From contig NZ_FMAT01000003.1 of NCBI RefSeq assembly GCF_900094805.1, positions 310,001 to 374,000 on the forward strand: a DNA stretch of 64,000 nt, in the 5' to 3' direction. Source of the stretch: Arthrobacter sp. NIO-1057 (GTDB taxonomy: Bacteria; Actinomycetota; Actinomycetes; Actinomycetales; Micrococcaceae). Below the pieces are notes generated by a model. That model had not been told where the DNA came from, did not search any database, and saw only the letters and a list, made by a program, of their open reading frames with translations. The position numbers and the translations under genes were made by a program. Shown here piece by piece: positions 18,790 through 27,837 of the stretch (positions are counted from its first letter, which is position 1; each line of letters begins with the position of its first letter).

Positions 18790-20843
18790 CGCAAGAACGC
18801 TGCAGCAACACCAGAATCCACTGGAATGTGCAGCCCTGTGGTGCGAGTTAGTTCTGGTCCGGTCAGCACATATACCGCATCGGCAATATTTTCCGGGATG
18901 ACTTCTCGTTTGAGAATCGTCCGGTTCGCGTAGAACTGCCCTAAGTCTTCCTCAGCTACACCGTAGGTAGCGGCACGGTTGGCACCCCAGCCCGAAGCGA
19001 AGATGCCCGATCCACGCACCACACCATCGGGGTTGATGCCGTTCACACGAACACCGTGCTCTCCCAGCTCAACAGCCAACAACCGTACCTGGTGGGCTTG
19101 ATCTGCCTTCGTCGCCGAATACGCGATGTTATTCGGGCCAGCAAAAACGGAATTCTTTGAGGAGATGTAGATGATGTCCCCGCCAAGCTTCTGCTCGATC
19201 AGCACCTTGGCAGCTGCCTTCGAGACAAGGAATGAGCCCTTGGCCATCACATCGTGCTGCAGGTCCCAGTCGGCTTCGGTGGTTTCCAGCAAGGACTTCG
19301 ACAGGGACAGACCAGCGTTGTTGACCACAAGATCCAGACCACCAAAAGCCAGCACCGCATCATCAATCGCTGCCTGTACTGCCTTTGCGTCGGCCACGTT
19401 GGCAGCTACCCCTACAGCAACATCGGTGTCACCCAATTCAGCAGCGGTTTCTTGCGCCTTGGCTAAGTCCAGATCGGCAATCACCACACAAGCACCTTCA
19501 GCAGCCAGTCGCTTGGCCACCGCCTTGCCGATGCCCGAAGCAGCCCCGGTCACCAAGGCAATGCGTCCCGCATGCGATTTGGGCTGAGGCATGCGTTGCA
19601 GCTTCGCCTCTTCCAAGGCCCAATATTCGATCCGGAATTTCTCTGCATCAGAAATCGGTGTGTAGCTGGAGAGCGCTTCGGCCCCGCGCATCACGTTAAT
19701 GGCGTTCAGATAGAATTCACCGGCCACCCGCGCGGTTTGCTTATTCGCCCCGTAGGAAAACATGCCCACCCCGGGAACCAGCACGATCAACGGATCCGCC
19801 CCGCGCATGGCCGGGGAGTTCTCCTGCCTGTGGCTCTCGTAGTAGCGCTGGTAGTCGGCGCGGTACTCAAGGTGAAGCTCCTGCAACCGATCCAGCTGCT
19901 CTTCGACGCTCGCCGTGGCCGGCAAATCCAGCACCATTGGTTTGACCTTGGTGCGCAAGAAGTGGTCGGGGCAGCTGGTCCCAAGTGCGGCCAGTGAGGC
20001 CAGTTTTTCGCGTGCAAGGAAGTCCAGGACCCGCTCATCATCGCTGAAGTGGCCGACCATGGGCTTGTCTTTGCTGGCCAGTGAACGAATAGTTGGCGCC
20101 AGGGCGGCGGCACGGGCACGACGCTCCGATTCAGGCAGCGGTTCAAACCCCGAGACTACCTCGCCAAAGGGCTGGGGCTCCCCATGTTCTTGGATGTAAG
20201 CGGCCGCGGTGTCAATGATCCACAACGAATTAGCCTCAGACTCTTCGCTGGTATCCCCCCAGGCCGTGATCCCATGGCCACCGAGGATACAGCCCACCGC
20301 TTGCGGGTTCTCGTCCTTGATTCGGGCAATATCCAGGCCGAGCTGGAAGCCCGGACGACGCCAATCAACCCAGGCCACCTTGCCACCAAAAATCTTGGCG
20401 GTGAGCTCTTTCCCATCCTTGGCGGTGGCGATGGCGATGCCGGAGTCGGGATGCAGATGGTCCACGTGGTTGGCGTTGACCAGTCCATGCATGGCGGTAT
20501 CAATCGAGGGGGCCGCGCCGCCCTTGCCATGCAGGCAGTAGGCGAAGGCGGCCACCATTTCGTCTTCCCGCTCTACGCCCGGGTAAACGTCAACCAGCGC
20601 ACGCATCCTATCCAGGCGCAGGGTGGACAAGCCCTGTTCGGTCAATGTTCCCAGATCGCCACCGGAGCCCTTGACCCAGAGCAGCTCGATATTCTCCCCG
20701 GTGACCGGGTCGATGGTGGTGCCCTTGGCCGAGGTATTGCCCCCGGCATAGTTGGTGTTTTTCTTGTCTTGGCCTAGTCGGTTGGAACGCTCAATGAGCG
20801 TGGCAGCCGTAGTGGCACTCGATGTTGCAATGCTTTGAGTCAT
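18786..20843 (-). CDS. rhaEW: Bifunctional rhamnulose-1-phosphate aldolase / lactaldehyde dehydrogenase
   Basis: A 685-residue fusion. The N-terminal part (about 1-420) is a class II aldolase with YAGGNTSAKG, the metal-binding histidines in VDHLHPDS and LGGHGITAW. The C-terminal part (about 430-685) is a short-chain dehydrogenase with TGAASGIGKAVA, NNAGLSLS, and the catalytic Ser and Tyr-x3-Lys (YISSKNS, AYSATKA). Such fusions are known as RhaEW: cleavage to dihydroxyacetone phosphate and L-lactaldehyde, then oxidation to lactate. Start set at ATG 20843, preceded by GAGAG. It sits between the MFS gene and rhaB. Confidence 0.93.
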   Translation of the reverse strand: MTQSIATSSATTAATLIERSNRLGQDKKNTNYAGGNTSAKGTTIDPVTGENIELLWVKGSGGDLGTLTEQGLSTLRLDRMRALVDVYPGVEREDEMVAAFAYCLHGKGGAAPSIDTAMHGLVNANHVDHLHPDSGIAIATAKDGKELTAKIFGGKVAWVDWRRPGFQLGLDIARIKDENPQAVGCILGGHGITAWGDTSEESEANSLWIIDTAAAYIQEHGEPQPFGEVVSGFEPLPESERRARAAALAPTIRSLASKDKPMVGHFSDDERVLDFLAREKLASLAALGTSCPDHFLRTKVKPMVLDLPATASVEEQLDRLQELHLEYRADYQRYYESHRQENSPAMRGADPLIVLVPGVGMFSYGANKQTARVAGEFYLNAINVMRGAEALSSYTPISDAEKFRIEYWALEEAKLQRMPQPKSHAGRIALVTGAASGIGKAVAKRLAAEGACVVIADLDLAKAQETAAELGDTDVAVGVAANVADAKAVQAAIDDAVLAFGGLDLVVNNAGLSLSKSLLETTEADWDLQHDVMAKGSFLVSKAAAKVLIEQKLGGDIIYISSKNSVFAGPNNIAYSATKADQAHQVRLLAVELGEHGVRVNGINPDGVVRGSGIFASGWGANRAATYGVAEEDLGQFYANRTILKREVIPENIADAVYVLTGPELTRTTGLHIPVDSGVAAAFLR

Positions 20844-20883
20844 GATTCTCTCGGTTGTTCTTCTCGGAGTTCTTCGCTGGTAT

Positions 20884-22191
20884 TTACGCGTCGACCCGGT
20901 CAGCGGCGACCAGCTTGCCGTAACGCTCAATCTCAATTTCTTCTAGGGACTTGCCCCGTGTTTCTGGCGCCCAGATGGTTCCGATCAGTAGTGCCGCGGC
21001 GAGCAACCCGAGGATCAGCAGGCCCAGCTTTTCTAGTCCCATGTTGGTCAGCAGCACCGGGAAGACCAGTGAGAGCAGGCCAACCATGACGCGGGCAAGC
21101 ATGAACAGCACTCCCTGCGCACTGGCACGGTATTTGGTGGCGAATAGCTCGGCAGTCCACAGCCCGTAGAAGGCCTGAGCACCGATACCAGCCGAAATAC
21201 CCCAAGCTACCGCGTAGAACAGCAGCGAGAATGTTCCCGGTGGTACGAAGATCAACACCGCCCAGGCCACGATGCCCAGCAGGGCTCCAGTGAAGTACAG
21301 CCATCGACGCGAGACGCGGTCACCGTATTTCATGAAGCCGAAGTAGGTGGCTGCGGCGGTCAGTACCCAGACCAATACCTGCAAGAGGTTCTGCTGGGTG
21401 GCCGATTCGACTCCGGCTGCCTCATATACTCGCGGCTGGAAGATGCCGGCCTGGCCTGCCACGGTATTCCACAGGCCATATACGCCAATCAGGAACAGCA
21501 GAGCCGAGAAGTTTTTGCGTTCGGCCAGCAGTGAGCGAATGCCAGAGAAGAAGGAAATCTTGGTTCCGTTGGCCAGCTCGTTTGCACGTTGTTCCTTCCA
21601 CCGGGTGGATTCTGGAAGGCCACGACGGACCCACCAAGTCACCGCGGCCACTACGAAGAGGTGGAAGAAGATCAGTCGGGATCCAGCCACACCCAGCGGT
21701 TCGACCATAATGGCCAAGGCAAAACCAACTGCGGGTCCAAAGGACCATGCCAGCTGAGCGGTGCCCACGTGGGCAGCGCGTGATTCTTCGGGCGCTTCCT
21801 CGGCAATATAGGTCCAGGATGCTGGAACGCCGGCGCCGACGGCGATACCCATAAGCACCACACCGACCACCAGGAGTGTGGTGTTAGCTGTGAAGGTGAT
21901 CAGCAAGGCACCGATCATGAAGACAATCAGGTCATAGGTGTAGATGAACTTTCGACCTAACCGGTCGCACAGCGGACCGCCGATCATCGCCCCCAGAGCG
22001 GCGCCGAAGGCGTTGGCGGACACGGCGGCGATAATACCGACCAGCGCATCGTCAAACCCGAAGGCTGATTGCCACAGACTCAGGCTGGTGGCTAGGGCGA
22101 TGATGGCGCCGGCCTCAATGTAGTTGCTCATCGCCACAGCGATAGTTGCTTTCCAGCCGGTAATGCCGCGCTTCGTTGCTACGGTACCCAT
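20884..22191 (-). CDS. MFS sugar transporter, probable L-rhamnose permease
   Basis: A 435-residue protein with about twelve membrane segments and sugar-porter-like marks: DRLGRKFIY after helix 2, LPESTRW at the central loop and PETRGKSLEEIE at the C-terminal end. It starts directly after the rhaI stop codon (no gap) inside the rhamnose operon, so import of L-rhamnose is the natural inference (RhaY-like in other bacteria). Substrate is not proven by sequence. Confidence 0.9.
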   Translation of the reverse strand: MGTVATKRGITGWKATIAVAMSNYIEAGAIIALATSLSLWQSAFGFDDALVGIIAAVSANAFGAALGAMIGGPLCDRLGRKFIYTYDLIVFMIGALLITFTANTTLLVVGVVLMGIAVGAGVPASWTYIAEEAPEESRAAHVGTAQLAWSFGPAVGFALAIMVEPLGVAGSRLIFFHLFVVAAVTWWVRRGLPESTRWKEQRANELANGTKISFFSGIRSLLAERKNFSALLFLIGVYGLWNTVAGQAGIFQPRVYEAAGVESATQQNLLQVLVWVLTAAATYFGFMKYGDRVSRRWLYFTGALLGIVAWAVLIFVPPGTFSLLFYAVAWGISAGIGAQAFYGLWTAELFATKYRASAQGVLFMLARVMVGLLSLVFPVLLTNMGLEKLGLLILGLLAAALLIGTIWAPETRGKSLEEIEIERYGKLVAADRVDA

Positions 22192-23364
22192 TTAGGCTCC
22201 CCATCCTGCTTGTACCCCACCGACGCGCTCGGCTTCGATGCGGCTTTGGTAGTCCGAAGTGCGGAAGGCCTGCATCGGATCTGCCGGGAGGCCACGCTCG
22301 GCCCGCCAAGCTTCAAGTTCTGAGCGGACATCGGTGTAGAAGGCGTTCATGAAGATTTCGTTGGCAGCTAGCACGTCGCCTGAAATCTGTGCCTCCGTCA
22401 ATGCAACGCGATCAATGAGCAGGGCTCGCGCGGTCATTTCTTGGACGTTGAGCACGCTGCGGATTTGACCCTGAATCTTGTTCTCCACGTTGTGGCACTG
22501 GTCCAGCATGAAAGTAATGGTGCTCTGTTCTTCTAACCCGCCACCGCGAATGACCTCGGCCATGATACGGAAGAGCTGATAGGGGTCAGCGGATCCAACA
22601 ATCAGATCGTCATCGGCGTAGAAGCGGGAGTTGAAGTCGAAGGAGCCCAGCTTGCCTAGACGTAGCAGCTGCATCACGATGAACTCGATGTTGGTTCCTG
22701 GCGCATGGTGCCCGGTGTCGAGGCACACCATGGCCCGCTCCCCTAGGGCTGCTACTTGAGCGTAGGAGGTGCCCCAGTCTGGAACATCGGTGTGGTAAAA
22801 AGCTGGTTCAAAGAACTTGTATTCCAGTACTAGGCGCTGCTCGCCGGAAAGTCGGGCATAGATTTCTGCCAGCGAGTCTGCCAAGCGGTCTTGGCGACCA
22901 CGCATGTCCGCCTGGCCCGGGTAGTTAGATCCTTCGGCAAGCCAGATCTTCAAATCTTGGCTGCCCGTTGCGTCCAAGACGTCGATGCATTCAAGGTGAT
23001 GATCGATGGCCTTGCGACGGATCTTTGGATCCTCGTGAGTTAGCGCGCCGAACTTATAATCATCATCCTGGAAGGTGTTCGAGTTAATAGTTCCTAGACG
23101 CACACCGAGGTTCTCGGCATGGCTGCGCAGGGCGCTAAAGTCCTCAACTTTGTCCCAGGGAATGTGCAAGGCCACCGATGGTGCAAGACCGGTGAGTCGG
23201 TGTACTTGTGCGGCATCGGCGATCTTTTCGAAGGGGTCTCGTGGCGTGCCTGCGGTTGAATACACCTTAAAGCGGGTGCCGGAATTACCGTAGGCCCAGG
23301 AAGGGACTTCAATGGCCAGTTGGTTGAGTGTTTTTAGGTTCTCGGGGCTCAACGTTGCGCCCAT
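22192..23364 (-). CDS. rhaI: L-rhamnose isomerase
   Basis: A 390-residue protein of the Pseudomonas-type RhaI family, related to xylose isomerase barrels rather than to E. coli RhaA. Landmarks are TGLAPSVALHIPWDK, GTINSNTFQDDDYK, LVLEYKFFEPAFYHTDVPDWG, VCLDTGHHAPGTNIE and LGSFDFNSRFYADDDL, which carry the metal-binding acidic and histidine residues. It converts L-rhamnose to L-rhamnulose. ATG 23364 is chosen because GGAGAG precedes it at five bases; the in-frame ATG at 23376 would include that site. Confidence 0.93.
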   Translation of the reverse strand: MGATLSPENLKTLNQLAIEVPSWAYGNSGTRFKVYSTAGTPRDPFEKIADAAQVHRLTGLAPSVALHIPWDKVEDFSALRSHAENLGVRLGTINSNTFQDDDYKFGALTHEDPKIRRKAIDHHLECIDVLDATGSQDLKIWLAEGSNYPGQADMRGRQDRLADSLAEIYARLSGEQRLVLEYKFFEPAFYHTDVPDWGTSYAQVAALGERAMVCLDTGHHAPGTNIEFIVMQLLRLGKLGSFDFNSRFYADDDLIVGSADPYQLFRIMAEVIRGGGLEEQSTITFMLDQCHNVENKIQGQIRSVLNVQEMTARALLIDRVALTEAQISGDVLAANEIFMNAFYTDVRSELEAWRAERGLPADPMQAFRTSDYQSRIEAERVGGVQAGWGA

Positions 23365-23394
23365 AAACCTCTCCATTTCTCTTGATGCGGTGAG

Positions 23395-23742
23395 TTAGTT
23401 ACTTGTTGCTGGCAGGTTTGCCAATTGGTCTTCGAGGTTGAAAACTTCACTGAGCCGTTGGGCTTGCTGATCCGCTCGTCCGTCGAGACTGAGGAAGAAT
23501 GCAGACATCTCTGCCTCCCACCGTGCAGTGCGCGGGTCAGCGTCGAGAGCCTCTTGCGCTGCTTGGTCGTCGTCCGTTTCGTAATAGCCGATGAGCAGTC
23601 CGTCGGCGCGTAGAAAGAGCGAGTAGTTCCGGCGTCCGGCATCGTTGATTGCTTGGAGCATCTCCGGCCAGACTTTTGCGTGGCGTTCGATGTACTGGTC
23701 CATGAGCTCGGGGCGAACTTGTAGCTGGAAGCAGACTCGCAT
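23395..23742 (-). CDS. rhaM: L-rhamnose mutarotase
   Basis: A 115-residue protein of the RhaM family with the expected opening MRVCFQLQVRPELMDQYIERH, then VWPEMLQAINDAG and NYSLFLRADGLLIGYYE. RhaM interconverts alpha and beta L-rhamnose before isomerisation. AGGAAAG lies just before ATG 23742. It is the first gene of the operon and lies opposite the LacI-type regulator. Confidence 0.93.
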   Translation of the reverse strand: MRVCFQLQVRPELMDQYIERHAKVWPEMLQAINDAGRRNYSLFLRADGLLIGYYETDDDQAAQEALDADPRTARWEAEMSAFFLSLDGRADQQAQRLSEVFNLEDQLANLPATSN

Positions 23743-23807
23743 TAGCTTTCCTTCCTGCGTCAAACGTCGTTGTTGGTGGTACCGCTATCTCTTCATTTTG
23801 CATAAAA

Positions 23808-23819
23808 TGAATCGTTTCA
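23808..23819. promoter_or_regulatory. LacI-type operator candidate, TGAATCGTTTCA
   Basis: A 12-base palindrome with one mismatched pair and a central CG, the typical build of a LacI-family site, placed 66 bases before rhaM in the divergent region. A related site lies at 23895. Confidence 0.6.
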
Positions 23820-23894
23820 ATCATGCGGTACATTGAGTGTAAGGCACTTCACGATTAGAGATCAAGAAGATTCGCCCATGATTGACGGAATATT

Positions 23895-23908
23895 TTGAAA
23901 CCTTTCAA
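23895..23908. promoter_or_regulatory. LacI-type operator candidate, TTGAAACCTTTCAA
   Basis: A 14-base palindrome mismatched only at its centre, close to the regulator side of the divergent region. With the site at 23808 it gives the two-site arrangement often seen when one LacI-type protein controls both directions. Confidence 0.6.
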
Positions 23909-23989
23909 TACGTGCTGGCGTTAAGCTCGCCACCAGGACCCGGGATATACTCGCAAGATCAGTACCCTCGAAAAGAACAGGAAATCTCT

Positions 23990-25012
23990 GTGGCCGTCAG
24001 CGTAAAGGAAGTCGCCGCCGAAGCCGGAGTTTCTGTGGGCACCGTATCCAACGTGCTCAACCGCCCGGAGGTCGTTTCTGAACGCACCGTCAACAAAGTC
24101 AGTGCTGCAATAGAAAAGCTCGGTTTCGTCCGCAATGACGCGGCCCGACAATTGCGTGCAGGTCACAGCCGGAACTTTGGACTTGTGGTCCTGGACGGAC
24201 GCAACCCCTTCTTCATGGATGTCACCCAAGGCGCTCAACACCGGGCCTTGGAAAACGGGTATACGGTCCTGATGGGGTCCAGCGACAACTCACTGACTAC
24301 GGAGCAACAACTCTTGGATCTCTTCGAGGAACAGCGGGTTGCCGGGGTACTGATCTCCCCCATGCACAGCGATTTGAGTCGTCTCTGGAAAATCCGTGAA
24401 GCCGGCACCCCCGTAGTTCTGGTTGACCGTGGCAGTGGAGATCGCAGCTTCTCATCCGTTTCCGTTAACGACGTCGAAGGCGGTCGCATCGCGGTACAAC
24501 ACCTAGTAGATCTCGGACGCAAGAAAATAGCCTTTGTCGGCGGACCACAAAGCATCGAACAGGTGCAGCACCGCCTCGAAGGAGCTCAATCGGTCATCGC
24601 AGGAACCGCAGATGCGGTCCTCCAAGTTATGCCTACCAAACAGCTCACCGTTTTAGAAGGTCGCGCCGCGGGCGAGCGGATCTTGGCAATGAACCCAGAT
24701 GAACGACCCGATGGCATCTTTGCCGCCAACGACTTGCTCGCTTTGGGTATCTTGCAAGCACTAGTCATGTCCGGTTCACTCCGCGTCCCCGAGGATATCG
24801 CCCTGGTGGGCTACGACAATATCGACTTTGCCCAGTCGGCAGTTGTCCCAATCACTACGGTGCGCCAACCTGCCGAGGAAATCGGACGGACGGCAGTGGA
24901 CGTGCTGTTGCGTGAAGCCGAGGCGGGCGCAGACACGGTGAGAGAACAGTTCGTTTTCACGCCGAAACTTGTCGTCCGTGAATCAACTGTGGGGACAGGC
25001 AACGCGAGCTAA
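23990..25012 (+). CDS. LacI family regulator of rhamnose genes
   Basis: A 340-residue LacI-type repressor. The N-terminal helix-turn-helix reads VKEVAAEAGVSVGTVSNVLNRP. A periplasmic-binding-protein-like sensor domain follows with FVGGPQSIEQVQHRL, PDGIFAANDLLALGIL, ALVGYDNIDFAQ and TTVRQPAEEIG. The GTG at 23990 is chosen because AGGA precedes it and the helix-turn-helix should be near the N-terminus. It is divergent from the rhamnose operon, so rhamnose or rhamnulose phosphate is the likely effector (inference). Confidence 0.92.
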   Translation: MAVSVKEVAAEAGVSVGTVSNVLNRPEVVSERTVNKVSAAIEKLGFVRNDAARQLRAGHSRNFGLVVLDGRNPFFMDVTQGAQHRALENGYTVLMGSSDNSLTTEQQLLDLFEEQRVAGVLISPMHSDLSRLWKIREAGTPVVLVDRGSGDRSFSSVSVNDVEGGRIAVQHLVDLGRKKIAFVGGPQSIEQVQHRLEGAQSVIAGTADAVLQVMPTKQLTVLEGRAAGERILAMNPDERPDGIFAANDLLALGILQALVMSGSLRVPEDIALVGYDNIDFAQSAVVPITTVRQPAEEIGRTAVDVLLREAEAGADTVREQFVFTPKLVVRESTVGTGNAS

Positions 25013-25111
25013 GGTCTTGCTGATGACTTGCTCAAAACGGCCCTCCGAGGGTGGCATTCACGAAAGGTCTCTTGTTAGGTTGGCAGTCCAGCCAACGAAA
25101 GGGATGGAAAT

Positions 25112-25270
25112 ATGACTGCAAATGATCCACAAGCTTTCCTGAACAAGGACGAAGCTGAATTGCCCGATACCATTTCTGATCCTGCGCTGAATGATGAAAC
25201 CGGCCAGGACTGGACCGATGAGGGCGGGGCAACTCCCGCCGGTGCGGCAATCGACGGCACAGATAACTAA
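25112..25270 (+). CDS. Small acidic protein, 52 residues
   Basis: A short frame starting MTANDPQAFLNKDEAELPD and ending in GGATPAGAAIDGTDN. It is strongly acidic, with no hydrophobic core, and probably disordered. AAAGGGATGGAA lies just before ATG, and a strong stem-loop terminator (25288) follows 17 bases after the stop. That combination supports a real, separately transcribed gene. I do not recognise a function. A short palindrome, GTTGGC-6-GCCAAC (25079-25096), sits just upstream. An antisense frame over this region has no such support. Confidence 0.65.
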   Translation: MTANDPQAFLNKDEAELPDTISDPALNDETGQDWTDEGGATPAGAAIDGTDN

Positions 25271-25287
25271 ACACTAACCATTTCAAC

Positions 25288-25324
25288 CGCGGTGGGAAGC
25301 TAGTAAACACAGCTTCCCGCCGCG
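25288..25324 (+). terminator. Stem-loop terminator after the small acidic protein
   Basis: Arms CGCGGTGGGAAGCT (25288-25301) and AGCTTCCCGCCGCG (25311-25324) pair over 14 positions with one G-U pair and a 9-base loop. Only TTG follows rather than a T-run. Confidence 0.65.
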
Positions 25325-25415
25325 TTGGGCGTTAACCCAATGAGCATAGGTGCCCGTGCTAGCGTTTGACGATAGAACTCTACTGCCAATTCATCTTCTA
25401 GGGGCCGCGCACTTC

Positions 25416-26303
25416 ATGGCTACTCAACCAGATCTCAGCGGTGTTTCCCTGCCCCAGATCGCAGCAGTGATCACCGTGGTTGACTATGGATCATTCACTG
25501 CAGCCGCCGATGTCCTCGGAATCTCACAGCCATCGCTCTCGCGCAGAATTCAGTCCCTCGAACAGAGTCTGGGTGTGCCCATTTTTCGTGCAGTGGGACG
25601 CACCATGCAATTAACCGACGCTGGGCGCAGCATCGTCCCTGCCGGACGACGCATCCTTGACGAACTGGCCTCGATCAACGCACTAGGTGCGTCGACTAGG
25701 GAGCTGAAAACCGGTTCTTTGCGCATCGCGGGTTTACCTTCGCTCATCGGCAGCGTGTTGCCCGAATATGTTGGCCAGTTCCACCAGAAGCACCCAGAGA
25801 TCCACCTTGAAATCCTCAGCGTCCAAGACCACGAGGAACTGGTTGAAACAATCCGCTTGGGTAGTGCAGATGCAGCGTTCGGCGTGAGCCATCAAGTTCC
25901 TGCCGATTTAGAATCCCGGCTGGTCTGCCAACAAGAATTTGCTGCCGTAGTCCCGGCCAACCTTAACACCGCAACGGGTCTCAACGCACAACTACTAAGT
26001 TCCTTGAGCTTGGTTAGCCTGCCCCAGCCCACCTCCATCCGCAAAGTCACCGACGAGATATATCGTTCGCTTGGCTGCGTTCCACCACGGGTCATCACCA
26101 CTGTGCAACGCGACGCCCTAGTGCCACTGAGCATTGCTTGCGGAGGTATCACGATGGTTCCGGGCGTCATGGCCACCACCGCTGAAGTCTTCGGCGGCAA
26201 ACAACTTGCGCTACCGGAAGGAACAGGCCGCGCAATCGGGATCATCTACCGGCGCGATCCGTTCCAAAACCCGGCTCTAACGGAGTTCTTACACCTACTG
26301 TGA
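25416..26303 (+). CDS. LysR family transcriptional regulator
   Basis: About 295 residues. The winged helix-turn-helix lies near the N-terminus (FTAAADVLGISQPSLSRRIQSLEQSLGVPIF), followed by a substrate-binding domain starting at GSLRIAGLPSLIGSVLPEY. Start placed at ATG 25416 so that the DNA-binding domain begins at the usual distance; an upstream in-frame start at 25350 would add 22 unusual residues. No divergent target gene is adjacent, so its regulon is unknown. Confidence 0.88.
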   Translation: MATQPDLSGVSLPQIAAVITVVDYGSFTAAADVLGISQPSLSRRIQSLEQSLGVPIFRAVGRTMQLTDAGRSIVPAGRRILDELASINALGASTRELKTGSLRIAGLPSLIGSVLPEYVGQFHQKHPEIHLEILSVQDHEELVETIRLGSADAAFGVSHQVPADLESRLVCQQEFAAVVPANLNTATGLNAQLLSSLSLVSLPQPTSIRKVTDEIYRSLGCVPPRVITTVQRDALVPLSIACGGITMVPGVMATTAEVFGGKQLALPEGTGRAIGIIYRRDPFQNPALTEFLHLL

Positions 26304-26477
26304 GTGAAGGCACCCCGAGGTTTTAGGGCTGATTTTTACGGTGTAGATACTGGGCCCGCACCCTGACATAGCTTTGATGCATGGATTACCTCGTTGAATC
26401 TATTGGTGCACGTTCAGCTTTTTGTGATCGTCTGGGATCGAACTATAGCCAGATGAATTCACGCAGGAGGCGCATAT

Positions 26478-27827
26478 ATGACCGAGCTTCGAATACGGCC
26501 TCGCAAACGGCGCATCACTTTTGTGCTCATCACTGCGCTGATCATTGCCCTGATTGTGGCTGCTGGTGGACTCTGGTTTAAGTTGCAAGGCAATATTTCT
26601 ACGGCAGCTATTCGAAGCACCGAATCGCCGGCGCCTGATTCGAGTCACGGTTTGAACATCTTGCTCTTGGGTTCGGACACCCGCGATATGGACGCCACCG
26701 GATTTGGCAAAGCCTCGGGCGCACGCAGCGATTCGATGGTTCTGGTTCACATCGCCGCGGGGAACAAACGCATTGATGCAGTCCAAATCCCTCGTGACAC
26801 CCTGGTAGATATGCCCGCCTGTGAAGACACCGGTCATGGCAGTTATCCTGGCGGTGTGGCGATGATTAATTCGGCACTAAATTACGGTCCGGCCTGCTCT
26901 GTCACGGCTGTTGAATCACTGACCGGTGTGCAGTTGAATCACTTTGTTGAAATCAACTTTGAAGGGTTCATGTCCATCGTTGATGCCTTGGGTGGGGTCA
27001 AGGTGTGCCTGCCAAAGGCGATGAAGGATTCCAAAGCGAACCTTGACCTGCCAGCCGGAGAGCAGACCGTCAACGGAACTGATGCCCTAGCCTTGGCCCG
27101 TACCCGTCATGCGGTAGGCGATGGCAGTGACATCGCACGCCTAGGTCACCAACAGATGGTCATGTCGGCCATCGTTCAACAGGCCACCAGCAAGGAAACG
27201 CTCGCCCGACCGGACCGGCTGTATTCCTTCTTGGATGCTGCCACGTCATCACTGACCGTAGACCCAGGTTTGAGCTCCCTGACTGATCTGAGCTCACTGG
27301 CCCTGAGGGCCCAAGCGGTTCCTTCAGACAAAATCACCTTCATGACCATGCCATGGGAGCAGGCGCCGCAGAATAAGAATCGTGTGGTTCCCTCCGCTGA
27401 CGCGGAATCTCTTTTTGCCAGCCTGCGCGCGGATTCACCTGTTGTTCTAGCAGGTTCGGCAGACAAGAAAAAGACCGAAAACAGTAAGAGTCCCCAGGCT
27501 CAGGTACAGATCTTTAACGCAGCCCAGGTAGCAGGACTGGCAGCTGACTTCTCGGCCAAGGCCACCAAAGAGGGATTCACCGTTTCATCAATCGGCAATG
27601 CCGCTCGCGTGAAGGCTCGTACCACCTTGCTGGCCGCCGATACCGACCAGGCCCAAGAGACGGCGAAAGCCCTAGCCAAGGCACTGAATCTGGACATCAA
27701 ACCAACAACCGCCACAGTTGATGGTGTTCAGTTAAGCCTCGGCCAGGACTACCAAGAGTTACAGAAGCCGGAAAAATCGCCGGTGACAACTACCAACCGC
27801 ACAGCGGATCAGAGCCTGTGCGGTTAG
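26478..27827 (+). CDS. LCP family (LytR-CpsA-Psr) wall-polymer ligase with LytR_C domain
   Basis: A 449-residue membrane-anchored protein: basic cytoplasmic end, one membrane helix (about 13-35), then an extracellular LCP domain. The LCP marks are LNILLLGSDTRD, ARSDSMVLVHI, DAVQIPRDTLVDMP, FVEINFEGFMSIVDALGGVKVCL, and the late LALARTRH and RLGHQQMVM. A C-terminal LytR_C-like domain (about 340-425) follows. Such enzymes move glycopolymers such as arabinogalactan or teichoic-type chains onto peptidoglycan. AGGAGG lies before ATG. It is a single gene. Confidence 0.92.
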   Translation: MTELRIRPRKRRITFVLITALIIALIVAAGGLWFKLQGNISTAAIRSTESPAPDSSHGLNILLLGSDTRDMDATGFGKASGARSDSMVLVHIAAGNKRIDAVQIPRDTLVDMPACEDTGHGSYPGGVAMINSALNYGPACSVTAVESLTGVQLNHFVEINFEGFMSIVDALGGVKVCLPKAMKDSKANLDLPAGEQTVNGTDALALARTRHAVGDGSDIARLGHQQMVMSAIVQQATSKETLARPDRLYSFLDAATSSLTVDPGLSSLTDLSSLALRAQAVPSDKITFMTMPWEQAPQNKNRVVPSADAESLFASLRADSPVVLAGSADKKKTENSKSPQAQVQIFNAAQVAGLAADFSAKATKEGFTVSSIGNAARVKARTTLLAADTDQAQETAKALAKALNLDIKPTTATVDGVQLSLGQDYQELQKPEKSPVTTTNRTADQSLCG

Positions 27828-27837
27828 CCGTTACTAG

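Noticed and set aside
25032-25310. 92-codon minus-strand frame
   Set aside because: Antisense to the small acidic protein gene, which has a ribosome site and terminator in the proper direction.
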